The notes beneath the pieces were generated by a model. The model was not told the origin of the DNA, did no database searches, and was given only the letters and a program-made list of their open reading frames with translations. The position numbers and the translations under genes were made by a program. Below, piece after piece: positions 9,555 through 17,494 of a stretch of DNA of 47,468 nucleotides (positions are counted from its first letter, which is position 1; every line of letters starts with the position of its first letter). The stretch covers positions 1-47,468 of the forward strand of contig CAIOKY010000028.1 of the NCBI GenBank assembly GCA_903858965.1. The letters run 5' to 3'. The DNA comes from an uncultured Nitrosomonadales bacterium. GTDB taxonomy: Bacteria; Pseudomonadota; Gammaproteobacteria; Burkholderiales; Gallionellaceae.

Positions 9555-10592
9555 ATGAACCTGTTTGAACGTTACCTGACCTTATGGGTGGGTCTGTGCA
9601 TCATGATCGGTGTTCTGCTCGGACAATTTATGCCAGGTGAATTCCATGCCATAGCCAGTCTGGAAATTGCCAAGGTCAATATCCCGGTCGGCATGCTGGT
9701 TTGGGTGATGATTATTCCGATGTTGCTGAAAGTCGACTTCGGCGCGCTATACCGGGTAAAGGCACATCTGCGCGGCATCGGCGTCACGCTGTTCATCAAC
9801 TGGGGCGTGAAACCTTTTTCGATGGCGTTCCTGGGCTGGTTGTTCATCCGCCATGTGTTTGCTGATTATTTGCCCGCGGCACAGCTCGACAGCTATGTTG
9901 CTGGATTGATTCTGCTGGCGGCCGCGCCGTGTACCGCAATGGTGTTCGTTTGGAGTAATCTGGTGAAAGGCGATCCGTATTTCACGCTGTCGCAAGTGGC
10001 GCTCAACGATACCATCATGATCTTTGCTTTCGCCCCGCTGGTGGGGTTGCTGCTCGGTATTGCGAGCATCGCCGTGCCGTGGGACACACTGTTGGTCTCA
10101 GTAGTCTTTTACATCGTAATCCCGGTCATTCTCGCGCAGTTGTTGCGTCGCCAATTATTGGCGCATGGCGAAGCTGCATTCAAACGGGCAATGGAAACAA
10201 TCGCACCGCTGTCTATGGGCGCGCTGCTGCTTACTTTGGTATTGTTGTTTGCGTTGCAGGGCAACGCCCTTGTTGCTCAACCGCTGGTAATCGCCATGCT
10301 GGCCGTGCCGATCCTGATCCAGGTATTGTTCAATGCAGGGTTGGCCTATAGTCTGAACCGGCGCCTGGGTGTGGCGCATTGTGTTGCTGCTCCATCGGCG
10401 CTAATAGGCGCGAGCAACTTTTTCGAACTGGCAGTGGCCACGGCCATCAGCCTGTACGGTTTTCAATCCGGAGCGGCGTTAGCTACTGTGGTCGGTGTGC
10501 TGGTCGAAGTGCCGGTGATGCTGCTGGTGGTGAGAATCGCCAACGCTACGCAACATTGGTACGGGCCTGCCAAATATAGCCGCCCTGATTAG
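9555..10592 (+). CDS. acr3: Arsenite efflux permease, ACR3 family
   Basis: A 345-residue inner-membrane protein with about ten hydrophobic segments. Two ACR3 hallmarks are visible: the cysteine in AAPCTAMVFVWS (fourth segment) and the glutamate in GASNFFELAVA (ninth segment), both important for arsenite transport in known family members. It exports the arsenite made by ArsC. It forms one operon with arsR and arsC, next to the pst/phoU genes whose transporter also admits arsenate. Confidence 0.95.
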   Translation: MNLFERYLTLWVGLCIMIGVLLGQFMPGEFHAIASLEIAKVNIPVGMLVWVMIIPMLLKVDFGALYRVKAHLRGIGVTLFINWGVKPFSMAFLGWLFIRHVFADYLPAAQLDSYVAGLILLAAAPCTAMVFVWSNLVKGDPYFTLSQVALNDTIMIFAFAPLVGLLLGIASIAVPWDTLLVSVVFYIVIPVILAQLLRRQLLAHGEAAFKRAMETIAPLSMGALLLTLVLLFALQGNALVAQPLVIAMLAVPILIQVLFNAGLAYSLNRRLGVAHCVAAPSALIGASNFFELAVATAISLYGFQSGAALATVVGVLVEVPVMLLVVRIANATQHWYGPAKYSRPD

Positions 10593-10622
10593 TCGTATAG
10601 TGCCAAGAATGGATGTGATCGT

Positions 10623-10823
10623 TTAATGGCGCAGCTCTTCGCGAACCTTTTTGCTGGCCAGTACGGTGAGGTAGTCCTGAATTCGAGCGCTTGATTCGAG
10701 GCGTGTGAGAGTTGAAACGTAGACGGTATTAACCTCTTCAACGGGGCAAGCAATTTCTTCGGCGAGCGCTTTGATTGTTTGAAGATGATTGGACTGTAAC
10801 TTGAAGTTATTTGATGCGGTCAT
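10623..10823 (-). CDS. DUF3562-like small protein
   Basis: A 66-residue protein resembling short betaproteobacterial DUF3562 proteins, with a helical core around ALAEEIACPVEEVNTVY. The start at 10823 is chosen because AAGGGGG lies just upstream on the minus strand; the frame could extend further but without a ribosome site. The function is unknown. It is convergent with acr3, only 30 bases away, with no clear terminator between them. Confidence 0.6.
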   Translation of the reverse strand: MTASNNFKLQSNHLQTIKALAEEIACPVEEVNTVYVSTLTRLESSARIQDYLTVLASKKVREELRH

Positions 10824-11015
10824 GAAATAATCCCCCTTTGGTTGAAGCAAAAAATAGCAATGAAGCTCAGTAATTATAGACAGAATTGTCTGGGGAATTA
10901 GCGATTTTGGCGCCGTATTTTCAAGCAATGGACATTGATCTTCAATTTCAATTTGCTAGGTGTGGTTGTTAATTTTAAATCTTGCGATACGTCATATTTG
11001 TTTAACCCAAGTTTC

Positions 11016-11174
11016 TTATACTAAAAAATTTGCTGAATTAATCAGCGTATGATTTGCAATCGCTGGACCAGCGTATGCAATCTCATCAGAAAAGGAAGAG
11101 CGCATTGCTGCGATGTCTTCATCGGTGATAGCTTCCCGGGAGAATACCGGGTGCAAACGAATATTCTTTTGTGG
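11016..11174 (-). pseudogene. Possible decayed gene fragment
   Basis: Within the 405-base gap 10824-11228, the minus strand holds a 52-codon open frame without a usable start or ribosome site. Its peptide looks protein-like (FSREAITDEDIAAMRSSF, then DEIAYAGPAIANHTLI). Upstream the frame is broken by a stop, and plausible coding continues only in another frame. This fits a remnant of a lost gene, but no family is recognised. The rest of the gap shows nothing. Confidence 0.25.
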
Positions 11175-11228
11175 CTAGAAGACCGCGGTATGTCGCGTTA
11201 GCCAGTCATGTACAAAAACGAAAGCCTG

Positions 11229-11588
11229 CTATTTGGCCGCCCCAACCTTGCTTTTTGATGTGGCTCTAGTTTTGGATGGAGCTTTTGTTTTTGAGGGGGC
11301 TTTGGCTTTTTCCGGTTCCTTGGCCTTTTTGGCGACTTTAGCCTTTTCAGCCTTTTCCTCTTTTTTAGCTTCTTCCTTTTTTTTCAGGCTATGCATCATT
11401 TTGCGCCATTCCTGGAGTTGTTCATCTTCCAACTCCAACTGTAAAGCTAATGCTTCTTCACGGCTCAACTTATTTTTTTCCAGTCGGCGATCCAGCTTGC
11501 CGCCCATTCTCGACAACAATCGTTCGGTTTCAGCCTTGTTCAACAGTTTAACTTTGGCTAAATATTCAGGTTTGCTGATTTTCGGCAT
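11229..11588 (-). CDS. Lysine/alanine-rich histone H1-like protein, hypothetical
   Basis: A 119-residue highly basic protein. Residues 1-70 form a charged helical region (KAETERLLSRMGGKLDRRLE...) with coiled-coil character. The tail from about residue 70 is almost only Lys, Ala, Glu, Pro, Ser and Thr, with near-repeats of KAPSKT. Such tails resemble bacterial H1-like/AlgP-type nucleic-acid-binding proteins, but the N-terminal part matches nothing I recognise. It stands alone. The 233 bases upstream hold only a 7-bp palindrome (11694-11710) without a T-run. Confidence 0.6.
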   Translation of the reverse strand: MPKISKPEYLAKVKLLNKAETERLLSRMGGKLDRRLEKNKLSREEALALQLELEDEQLQEWRKMMHSLKKKEEAKKEEKAEKAKVAKKAKEPEKAKAPSKTKAPSKTRATSKSKVGAAK

Positions 11589-11821
11589 TATTAATTTCCT
11601 TCGATATCTTTAGGCAACAATCCGGATCCTATTCGTTGCAAACTGGAGTTGACTGGTGATTATGACTTGATCTTGCTCCCTGCTGCAAAGATTAGCTTTT
11701 CCGAAAAGCTCGCGCAAGTGTAATGTGCATAGAGCATGCATCGTACGTTTGGATTCCTCATAATATAAAAGGGTAATGCCTACCCCACAGTAAGCGCTGA
11801 GGACAGTGTTCCGCTACAGGA

Positions 11822-12574
11822 TCATGAGTCTAACCACTCCTTGACTTGTTGAGTTACCCAGATGTCATCATCCAGAGGTAAATCGTGCCCTGCGGTTGGG
11901 TGCAAGCGCATAGCGCAGCACCAGTGTTGTGCCAGCGCCAGCGAGCATCTGACATTGACCAGTCGGTCTTGCTGCCCGGCCAGTAATAACACCGGTACGG
12001 GGGGCTTGGTTTGTGTGGCACGATAATAGAGCGCTGCCCGCAGTTGCCGCAGGATATTGGTGCGTGTGACGGGCCACTCCCGGGCGTAGGTCAGCCACTG
12101 TTGCAATATTGCCTGCCTGTGTTCCGAATGGTTTTTTAATGCACTGGTGAGATCCAGTATCAGCTTTTCACGCTGAACCGCCGAGCCGTAGAGCAGACGC
12201 AACAAGGCAAAATAGTTCGCCGGGCGCAGTCTGTGGTAGAAAGGGTTATAGGGTGACAGACTGGTATTGATCAATACCATTTTTTCGATTTCGTCCGGAT
12301 ACAGTTCGCTCCAGGATACCGCCACCATTGCCCCCAAGGATAAAGCCAGCACATGGTAAGGCGGGGAATAGCCGAGCTGTTTGAGTTGTGTGCGGCAATG
12401 GCCGGCCATTGCCGTCACGCTGGCGGCGCTGGTCTGCGCATGCAAGCTGCCATTGCCGGGGAAATCCAGAGTCACGACATGTTGCGCGCCCATGGTATTT
12501 TGAAACAGCATGGGAAACTCACCCCAGTGGCGGGATTCGCGCATCAGGCCACGCAACAGCACCCAGGTGGTCAT
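11822..12574 (-). CDS. Alpha/beta hydrolase
   Basis: A 250-residue alpha/beta-hydrolase. The nucleophile elbow is ALSLG (Ser79; the first Gly of GxSxG is replaced by Ala), followed by an acid in GQQDRLV and a histidine in TAGHDLPLDD, so the triad appears complete. The start at 12574 overlaps the stop of the upstream M14 peptidase gene in an ATGA junction, indicating coupling. Longer in-frame starts lie inside that gene and are not needed. Substrate unknown, possibly an ester or amide related to the peptidase product. Confidence 0.8.
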   Translation of the reverse strand: MTTWVLLRGLMRESRHWGEFPMLFQNTMGAQHVVTLDFPGNGSLHAQTSAASVTAMAGHCRTQLKQLGYSPPYHVLALSLGAMVAVSWSELYPDEIEKMVLINTSLSPYNPFYHRLRPANYFALLRLLYGSAVQREKLILDLTSALKNHSEHRQAILQQWLTYAREWPVTRTNILRQLRAALYYRATQTKPPVPVLLLAGQQDRLVNVRCSLALAQHWCCAMRLHPTAGHDLPLDDDIWVTQQVKEWLDS

Positions 12575-13581
12575 GTGCTGTACCAGCGCGCGATGGCTTG
12601 TTCCTGCAGGCGACTGCGGCTGGGGCCCTTGACCACCCAGTTGCCATGACTGCAAGCGGCGCGCATCAGGAAGTCCAGCCAGACAGTGTGCCCGCGCAAC
12701 ACCCGGTGCAAGCGATGTTCTACCGAGGGATTGAATATTCCCTGGCGGGAAAACAATTGGCGGGGATTCTTCTTCACCCACAACCAGGAGCCCATTTCCA
12801 GCGTCAGGGGCAAGAAGGTTTTGTTCTGGTTTTGTTGTGCCTGCAGATAAAGATAATCCCATATGTCGCCATGGGTGCGATATTGCACGCTTTGCGGTTC
12901 ATACAGGTATTTGTTGTTGGGATATATCTTCCGGAACAGTTCTTCCAGCGTGAGAATGTCAGCCAGGTGTTCGATCGGATTGACACTGTGGGCATAGGGA
13001 AACCATACCCGGTCACGCGAACCGAAACCGGAATGGCAATCCACGGCAATACTGAAAGGGCGCGCCAGTAATTCTTGCTGGACGACACGGCACAGCGCCA
13101 GATTCTCGTTCTCCATTGCGACTCCGGCCACTCCGCGATACCAAGGCAAAAGAGGGCTGATACGGTGCCCGCCCAGCAGGAAGGGAACTCTGCCTGCTGC
13201 CTCTATTGGCGCGTTGCGCATCAGGTCAACGCCTTGTGGATTGCAGCGCGTCGATTGCGACATGCCGCCGGGATTGATCAAAGGCATGAATACCAGCCGC
13301 ACATCCTGCAGCAAATGATTCAGGCTTTTGTCCCACTCCAGACGGGCGAGCAAGCCACGCAAAAAGTACAGCAATACTTGCGTGCCAATGCGCTCCAAGC
13401 CATGGATGCCGCCAAAGAACCCGATCGCAGGCAACATCGGATCGGGGTTCCCCATGGTCAGTTGATATACCGGAAAGCGCATGTTGCCTGCGCTGACTTC
13501 ACACGCGACATGTGCAACCAAGTGACCGCGGCCAAGCTCGAGTATACGTTCCAGTTCGTTTAATTCGGGCAGCGTGGACAT
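12571..13581 (-). CDS. M14-family zinc carboxypeptidase / deacylase-like protein
   Basis: A 336-residue M14 (succinylglutamate desuccinylase-like) metalloenzyme. Zinc ligands are H60 and E63 (GGIHGLER) and H183 (DCHSGFG). The catalytic Glu is E262 in LTLEMGSW. The start at 13581 gives MSTLPELNELER; a longer frame exists but would run into the upstream terminator. No signal peptide is seen, so a cytoplasmic role is likely. It is coupled to the following alpha/beta hydrolase by ATGA. The pair suggests two steps on one substrate, but the substrate is not known. Confidence 0.82.
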   Translation of the reverse strand: MSTLPELNELERILELGRGHLVAHVACEVSAGNMRFPVYQLTMGNPDPMLPAIGFFGGIHGLERIGTQVLLYFLRGLLARLEWDKSLNHLLQDVRLVFMPLINPGGMSQSTRCNPQGVDLMRNAPIEAAGRVPFLLGGHRISPLLPWYRGVAGVAMENENLALCRVVQQELLARPFSIAVDCHSGFGSRDRVWFPYAHSVNPIEHLADILTLEELFRKIYPNNKYLYEPQSVQYRTHGDIWDYLYLQAQQNQNKTFLPLTLEMGSWLWVKKNPRQLFSRQGIFNPSVEHRLHRVLRGHTVWLDFLMRAACSHGNWVVKGPSRSRLQEQAIARWYST

Positions 13582-13646
13582 GGCAATTATAAATATCGTC
13601 GATTCAAATTTGGAATGCAACTCCTGGATGATTTGCAGAATACCTG

Positions 13647-13674
13647 AAAAAACGGGTCTCCTTAGAGACCCGTT
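13647..13674 (-). terminator. Intrinsic terminator after olsB
   Basis: A 10-bp stem (13651-13660 with 13665-13674, AACGGGTCTC) with a 4-base loop is followed on the minus strand by six T (complement of 13647-13652). It ends olsB transcription and separates it from the M14 gene. Confidence 0.88.
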
Positions 13675-13712
13675 GAACATACATTGTGTGGCGGTGTTGC
13701 CTGGGGTGCAAT

Positions 13713-14465
13713 TTACGTTTTCAGGAAGTGCCTGGCATAACGGCTGCTCATGCGCGACATTGGCGGCAGGATGAACAGGTCGGCGGTGTTGAATTCAGGA
13801 TCCCATGCCGGTTCGCCGCAGATATAGGCACCCAGCCGCAAATAGCCCTTGAGCAAAGGAGGAATCGGTGCATCAAGGTGTTGATTCAGCGCCTGGAGCG
13901 GCAGCGGACAGCGCGGGAACACGCTGTATTCGGCAGGCGCGGAGTACAACTGTTGTAATTTTCGATAAATGCTTGCAGCCACATGTCCGCCATCCGCCAT
14001 GCTGATGCTGGCGCAGCCAATCAGGTATTCGTGGCGGTGTTGCAGCATGTATTGCGCCAGTCCGCTCCATAACTGGGTGATGGTTGCACCATCGCGATGA
14101 TCCCAATGCACGCAGGAGCGTCCGACTTCCACCATGCGGTCGCTGAGGTGCAGCAACCTGGTCATATCGAACTCAGTCTGGGAATAATAGCCGCCGATTT
14201 TTTCCGCCTGATCGGGTGAGAGGATGCGGTACGTTCCCACCACTTTATTTTCAATGCTCTCGCGTACCAACAAGTGCTCGCAATATTTGTCGAAAATGTC
14301 GCGGTCAATGCCTTCCTTTGCGCTGGGCAGATTGGCGCCCATCTCTTCGGCGAATACTTTATAACGCAGGCGTTGTGCCTCAAGTATTTCCGCATCGCTG
14401 TGTGCGATGGTGGTGATTAAACGCCGTTGGACGGCAGGTTGAGGTTGTCGATTGAGTTCCAGCAT
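13713..14465 (-). CDS. olsB: L-ornithine N(alpha)-acyltransferase (OlsB-like)
   Basis: A 250-residue GNAT-type acyltransferase of the OlsB/hemolysin-like family, which attaches a 3-hydroxy fatty acid to ornithine to make lyso-ornithine lipid. Typical stretches are RLRYKVFAEEMGA, FDKYCEHLLV, RMVEVGRSCVHWDHRDG and LKGYLRLGAYICG. The start at 14465 is chosen over 14471 because GGGAG sits 7 bases before it and would abut the earlier ATG. It follows olsA by 92 bases, a gap that holds Pho-box-like repeats. Ornithine lipids contain no phosphorus and replace phospholipids during phosphate limitation in several bacteria. Confidence 0.88.
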   Translation of the reverse strand: MLELNRQPQPAVQRRLITTIAHSDAEILEAQRLRYKVFAEEMGANLPSAKEGIDRDIFDKYCEHLLVRESIENKVVGTYRILSPDQAEKIGGYYSQTEFDMTRLLHLSDRMVEVGRSCVHWDHRDGATITQLWSGLAQYMLQHRHEYLIGCASISMADGGHVAASIYRKLQQLYSAPAEYSVFPRCPLPLQALNQHLDAPIPPLLKGYLRLGAYICGEPAWDPEFNTADLFILPPMSRMSSRYARHFLKT

Positions 14466-14499
14466 ACACATCTCCCGTGGATTGGTTGAAGATGCTCGC

Positions 14500-14544
14500 A
14501 GATTAGGGATGACGTGTTGCAGCGTGATGACGGGAGTATGAAGG
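14500..14544 (-). promoter_or_regulatory. Candidate Pho-box promoter of olsB
   Basis: On the minus strand three 7-bp units lie exactly 11 bp apart: CCTTCAT (14538-14544), CCGTCAT (14527-14533) and CTGCAAC (14516-14522). After exactly 10 bp comes TAATCT (14500-14505), a -10-like hexamer. The geometry equals that of the pstS promoter. The leader would be about 28 bases. The units are degenerate against CTGTCAT (5, 6 and 4 matches of 7). Confidence 0.5.
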
Positions 14545-14557
14545 AAGTGTGAATTTA

Positions 14558-15478
14558 CTATTTGGGCAGATGGTGCAGCAGCGGATCGACCAGCAGCGCA
14601 TAAGCCGATTGAGATGAAAGAATGGTTTGCGGCACGGCAGGGATTGCGGGTTGCGTGATTGTTTGCCGGGCTGAACAGATATTTTGCAGTTCCTGTGCAA
14701 TGGCTGCTTGTGCGGCACGTGCCAGCATGCGGCGATTTTCACTGGCAGCAGGCAGGGTCGGGGTGAATACTACCAGGGCATGGAGATTCGCGCAGCGCAG
14801 GATCTTCCAGATGGAGTGCACCAGCGTAGTGTCGCCGATGAACGCTGCGGCAGAGCTCGGCTTGCCTTCCCCGTCATGGTAGCGCAGTGCGATAGGGCAC
14901 AGCCGCACGGCTGCATCGATGGCCGGCTGGATGAGTGCCGAGTGAAAGTGACCGACCTGCTTTCCGTCCGTCGTAGTGCCTTCGGGAAAGAGTCCCACGC
15001 AAGCACCGTGTTTGAGCAAGTTGCCGACGTTCCGGTTGATCAGTGAAGCATTCTGGCGCATGGCGCGCTCAACGAAAATCGTTCCGCTGCGTCGGCTGAG
15101 CCAACCGATAACGGGCCAATTGCGCACTTCCGATTTGGCAATGAATTGCGCCGGATGGATCGCATTCAGCACAAAAATATCCAGCCATGAGACATGGTTC
15201 GAAACTATCAGGCAGCCGCCTTCGCCACGCGCGGGTTGCTGTCCTTCGATCTGGATGCCGATGTTGAAAATGCCCAGCAGCTGCCGGCTCCATGTTTTCA
15301 CGATGCGTTGTTGCCTGGTCTGGTTCAGATACGGGTAAACGATCGCCAGCACCATCCCGGAAAAAAGATGCAGTACGATGCGCAGGCCACGGAACATGGC
15401 GATCGGAATATTCGTGGATGCGGCACTATCTTCTGACGCATCGCTGTGCTTCAACGCTTGCGCAGAGTGTTTATCCAT
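14558..15478 (-). CDS. olsA: 1-acyl-sn-glycerol-3-phosphate / lyso-ornithine lipid acyltransferase (OlsA/PlsC family)
   Basis: A 306-residue membrane-associated acyltransferase with the HX4D catalytic motif NHVSWLD (H95, D100) and the substrate motif FPEGT (164-168), preceded by a hydrophobic segment near residues 33-50. PlsC-family enzymes acylate lysophosphatidate; next to olsB the likely job is O-acylation of lyso-ornithine lipid. The start at 15478 is an ATG preceded by GGAAG; an earlier GTG lacks a ribosome site. It overlaps the end of the EAL-GGDEF gene by 8 bases, so it is co-transcribed with it. Confidence 0.82.
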   Translation of the reverse strand: MDKHSAQALKHSDASEDSAASTNIPIAMFRGLRIVLHLFSGMVLAIVYPYLNQTRQQRIVKTWSRQLLGIFNIGIQIEGQQPARGEGGCLIVSNHVSWLDIFVLNAIHPAQFIAKSEVRNWPVIGWLSRRSGTIFVERAMRQNASLINRNVGNLLKHGACVGLFPEGTTTDGKQVGHFHSALIQPAIDAAVRLCPIALRYHDGEGKPSSAAAFIGDTTLVHSIWKILRCANLHALVVFTPTLPAASENRRMLARAAQAAIAQELQNICSARQTITQPAIPAVPQTILSSQSAYALLVDPLLHHLPK

Positions 15479-17264
15479 AATGAGCTTCCGCACCCTGATA
15501 TCGTTCTTCGGCCACTTCTTGCGGGCGCAGGTGGCGCCGCTCGATGAACAGGCTGTTGCCGGGTTTTTCCTTGGCCATTTTTTTTGCGGCAGTGGCGGCT
15601 TCCGCTACGGCATGGTGCGAGCCGAATAATTCCGGAATAACCCAAGTCACGCCGATCGAGAGCGTGGGCAGCGGGTGGTGGACGATGCGCCCCTGCCTGT
15701 CGCTGCTCAGGTAACCGCCGATCGAGCGATGATCTTTATCGAACAACGCTGCCGAGGTGTGCGCAAAGACGGAGAGAGCCTGATGGCAGCGTTGTTCCCA
15801 ATCCCGGCTTTGCATGACAAGGATAAAGTCGTCGCCGCCGATATGGCCGATAAAGTCATGCACCGGATCGCATACGGTGCCGAGCAGATTGGCGGTGAAC
15901 TGGATCAACTCGTCGCCTTTGCGGTAGCCGCATACATCGTTGAAGGGCTTGAAGTTGTCGAGGTCGCTATAACAGACGGCGAAGGATTTTCCTGAATGAA
16001 GCAGATGTTCGATATGCTCGTTGATGGGAACATTGCCGGGTAATAACGTCAGCGGGTTGGCGTAACGCGCAGTTTCTATCTGGGCCTGGGTGATTTCGCG
16101 CAGCAGGTCCTGTCCGGTGCCGATCCCGATGTAGCGGCCTTGTTCGGTGATGATGAAGCCGTCGGTAAAATGCCTGATTTCGGATTCGCTCAGAAAACCG
16201 CTCAATTCATGGATCGGAGTCGATTTCTCCACCAGCAACGGCTCCGCGTTCATCATGTCCGCACAGGGTTTCTTGCCGAGCAACTCGCGTCGGTATGGTT
16301 GTGCGAGGCTGTCCACGAATTCGTAGCGGTTTATCAATCCCACCGGGCGGCCATTTTTGACGACAGGTATCGCCCGCAAGTTTTTATTGGCGGAGAAATT
16401 GGCGAGTATTTTTTCGATCCCTGTTTCCGGCTGCATAGGTTCGACATAGCGCAAGATGGTTTCCACCGTGACACTGCGTGGACTTCTGTAGGGTTGTTCA
16501 GACGGATGGTTGGAGTTGATCAAACAGCCGACATCTGCCGGCGGATGCAGAGGCGGAACCTGGCTGGGACGGGCGATGAAATAGCCCTGCCCGCACGCGA
16601 TCCCGATATCGCGTGTGGTCCTGAATTCTGCGGCGGTCTCGATTCCTTCGGCGATCACCTGTGTGCCGGAACTGAGTGCGATGCTTTGGATCGATCTTAG
16701 AAATTGTTGCTTGAGTGGGTCGGCATTGACGCCCTGCACGAAGTGCATGTCCACCTTCACGAACTCGGGGCGCAATTCTGACCACAGGCGCAGGCTTGAA
16801 AATCCCTCGCCCAGATCGTCGATCGCGATCTGGAAACCCATGCTGCGGTAGTGCAGCAGCGCGTTGCGCATTTCCTCAAAATCGAAGGTGGGCTGATTTT
16901 CGGTGATTTCGATGATGACCCGTTTCGGGTCGATGCCGATGTTTTCCATGAAGGCCAGCGTTTGTCCGTTCTTGAAGCTGGGATGCGCCAGTGCTTCCGG
17001 GCTGACATTCAGGAATAATTGGCCGGGCAGATGCTTGACGGCAAATGACTCCAGCACAGTTTGTCTGCACAGCATTTCAATTTCCAGTGAAAGTCCCTGT
17101 TGCCTGGCGGCCGCGAATAGGTTGGCAGGCGAATGCAACGGGCTGTCGGCAGGGCCGCGGATCAGTCCCTCAAAGCCGAAAATCTTGCCGCTGGAGAGAT
17201 CCATGATCGGCTGGAAAAGTGCCGAGAGGTCGCGCTGGTCGAGAATGTCCTGTAGCGATTTCAT
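15471..17264 (-). CDS. EAL - CBS pair - GGDEF cyclic-di-GMP signalling protein
   Basis: A 597-residue cytoplasmic protein without membrane segments. The EAL phosphodiesterase domain comes first (about 5-245) with its key acidic residues kept: E32GL, FLNVSP, IEITE, IDDLGEG, VKVDM and AEGIET. CBS-like repeats follow (about 280-405, RAIPVVKNGRPVGLI and a second copy), then a C-terminal GGDEF domain whose signature reads GGDDF (476-480). Cyclic-di-GMP breakdown is therefore likely and synthesis uncertain. The start at 17264 removes a leader lacking homology. It overlaps olsA and is preceded by Pho-box-like repeats. Confidence 0.9.
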   Translation of the reverse strand: MKSLQDILDQRDLSALFQPIMDLSSGKIFGFEGLIRGPADSPLHSPANLFAAARQQGLSLEIEMLCRQTVLESFAVKHLPGQLFLNVSPEALAHPSFKNGQTLAFMENIGIDPKRVIIEITENQPTFDFEEMRNALLHYRSMGFQIAIDDLGEGFSSLRLWSELRPEFVKVDMHFVQGVNADPLKQQFLRSIQSIALSSGTQVIAEGIETAAEFRTTRDIGIACGQGYFIARPSQVPPLHPPADVGCLINSNHPSEQPYRSPRSVTVETILRYVEPMQPETGIEKILANFSANKNLRAIPVVKNGRPVGLINRYEFVDSLAQPYRRELLGKKPCADMMNAEPLLVEKSTPIHELSGFLSESEIRHFTDGFIITEQGRYIGIGTGQDLLREITQAQIETARYANPLTLLPGNVPINEHIEHLLHSGKSFAVCYSDLDNFKPFNDVCGYRKGDELIQFTANLLGTVCDPVHDFIGHIGGDDFILVMQSRDWEQRCHQALSVFAHTSAALFDKDHRSIGGYLSSDRQGRIVHHPLPTLSIGVTWVIPELFGSHHAVAEAATAAKKMAKEKPGNSLFIERRHLRPQEVAEERYQGAEAHYG

Positions 17265-17295
17265 CGTAAATATCCCGTATGTGGCGAGTGCCAGC

Positions 17296-17351
17296 AGGAT
17301 AATCCGCAATTGTTTCAGTTGAATTAAGGCGGCATTGCAGATTGATTGCGC
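17296..17351 (-). promoter_or_regulatory. Candidate Pho-box promoter of the EAL-GGDEF gene
   Basis: On the minus strand four units lie at strict 11-bp phase: GCGCAAT (17345-17351), CTGCAAT (17334-17340), CCTTAAT (17323-17329) and CTGAAAC (17312-17318). Exactly 10 bp later is TATCCT (17296-17301), a -10-like hexamer. The leader would be about 25 bases. The match to CTGTNAT is partial, but the phasing and -10 position repeat those at pstS and phoU. Confidence 0.45.
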
Positions 17352-17494
17352 AGCAGGCAATAAGGAATCATTTTTGCCCCATCACCTTTACTTTTTCTAT
17401 CCCGGATATCAGCTGCATTCACCGGTTCAGATTTAACCATCCTGCAACACAATCTTCACGGAATCTTCGCATTCGACGAGTAGTGTGCGCGGGC

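Noticed and set aside
11229-11380. Tandem DNA repeat in the lysine-rich gene
   Set aside because: The similarity is explained by low-complexity coding sequence; the DNA copies are not exact.
11694-11710. AGCTTTT/AAAAGCT palindrome as a terminator
   Set aside because: No T-run on either strand and an AT-rich stem.
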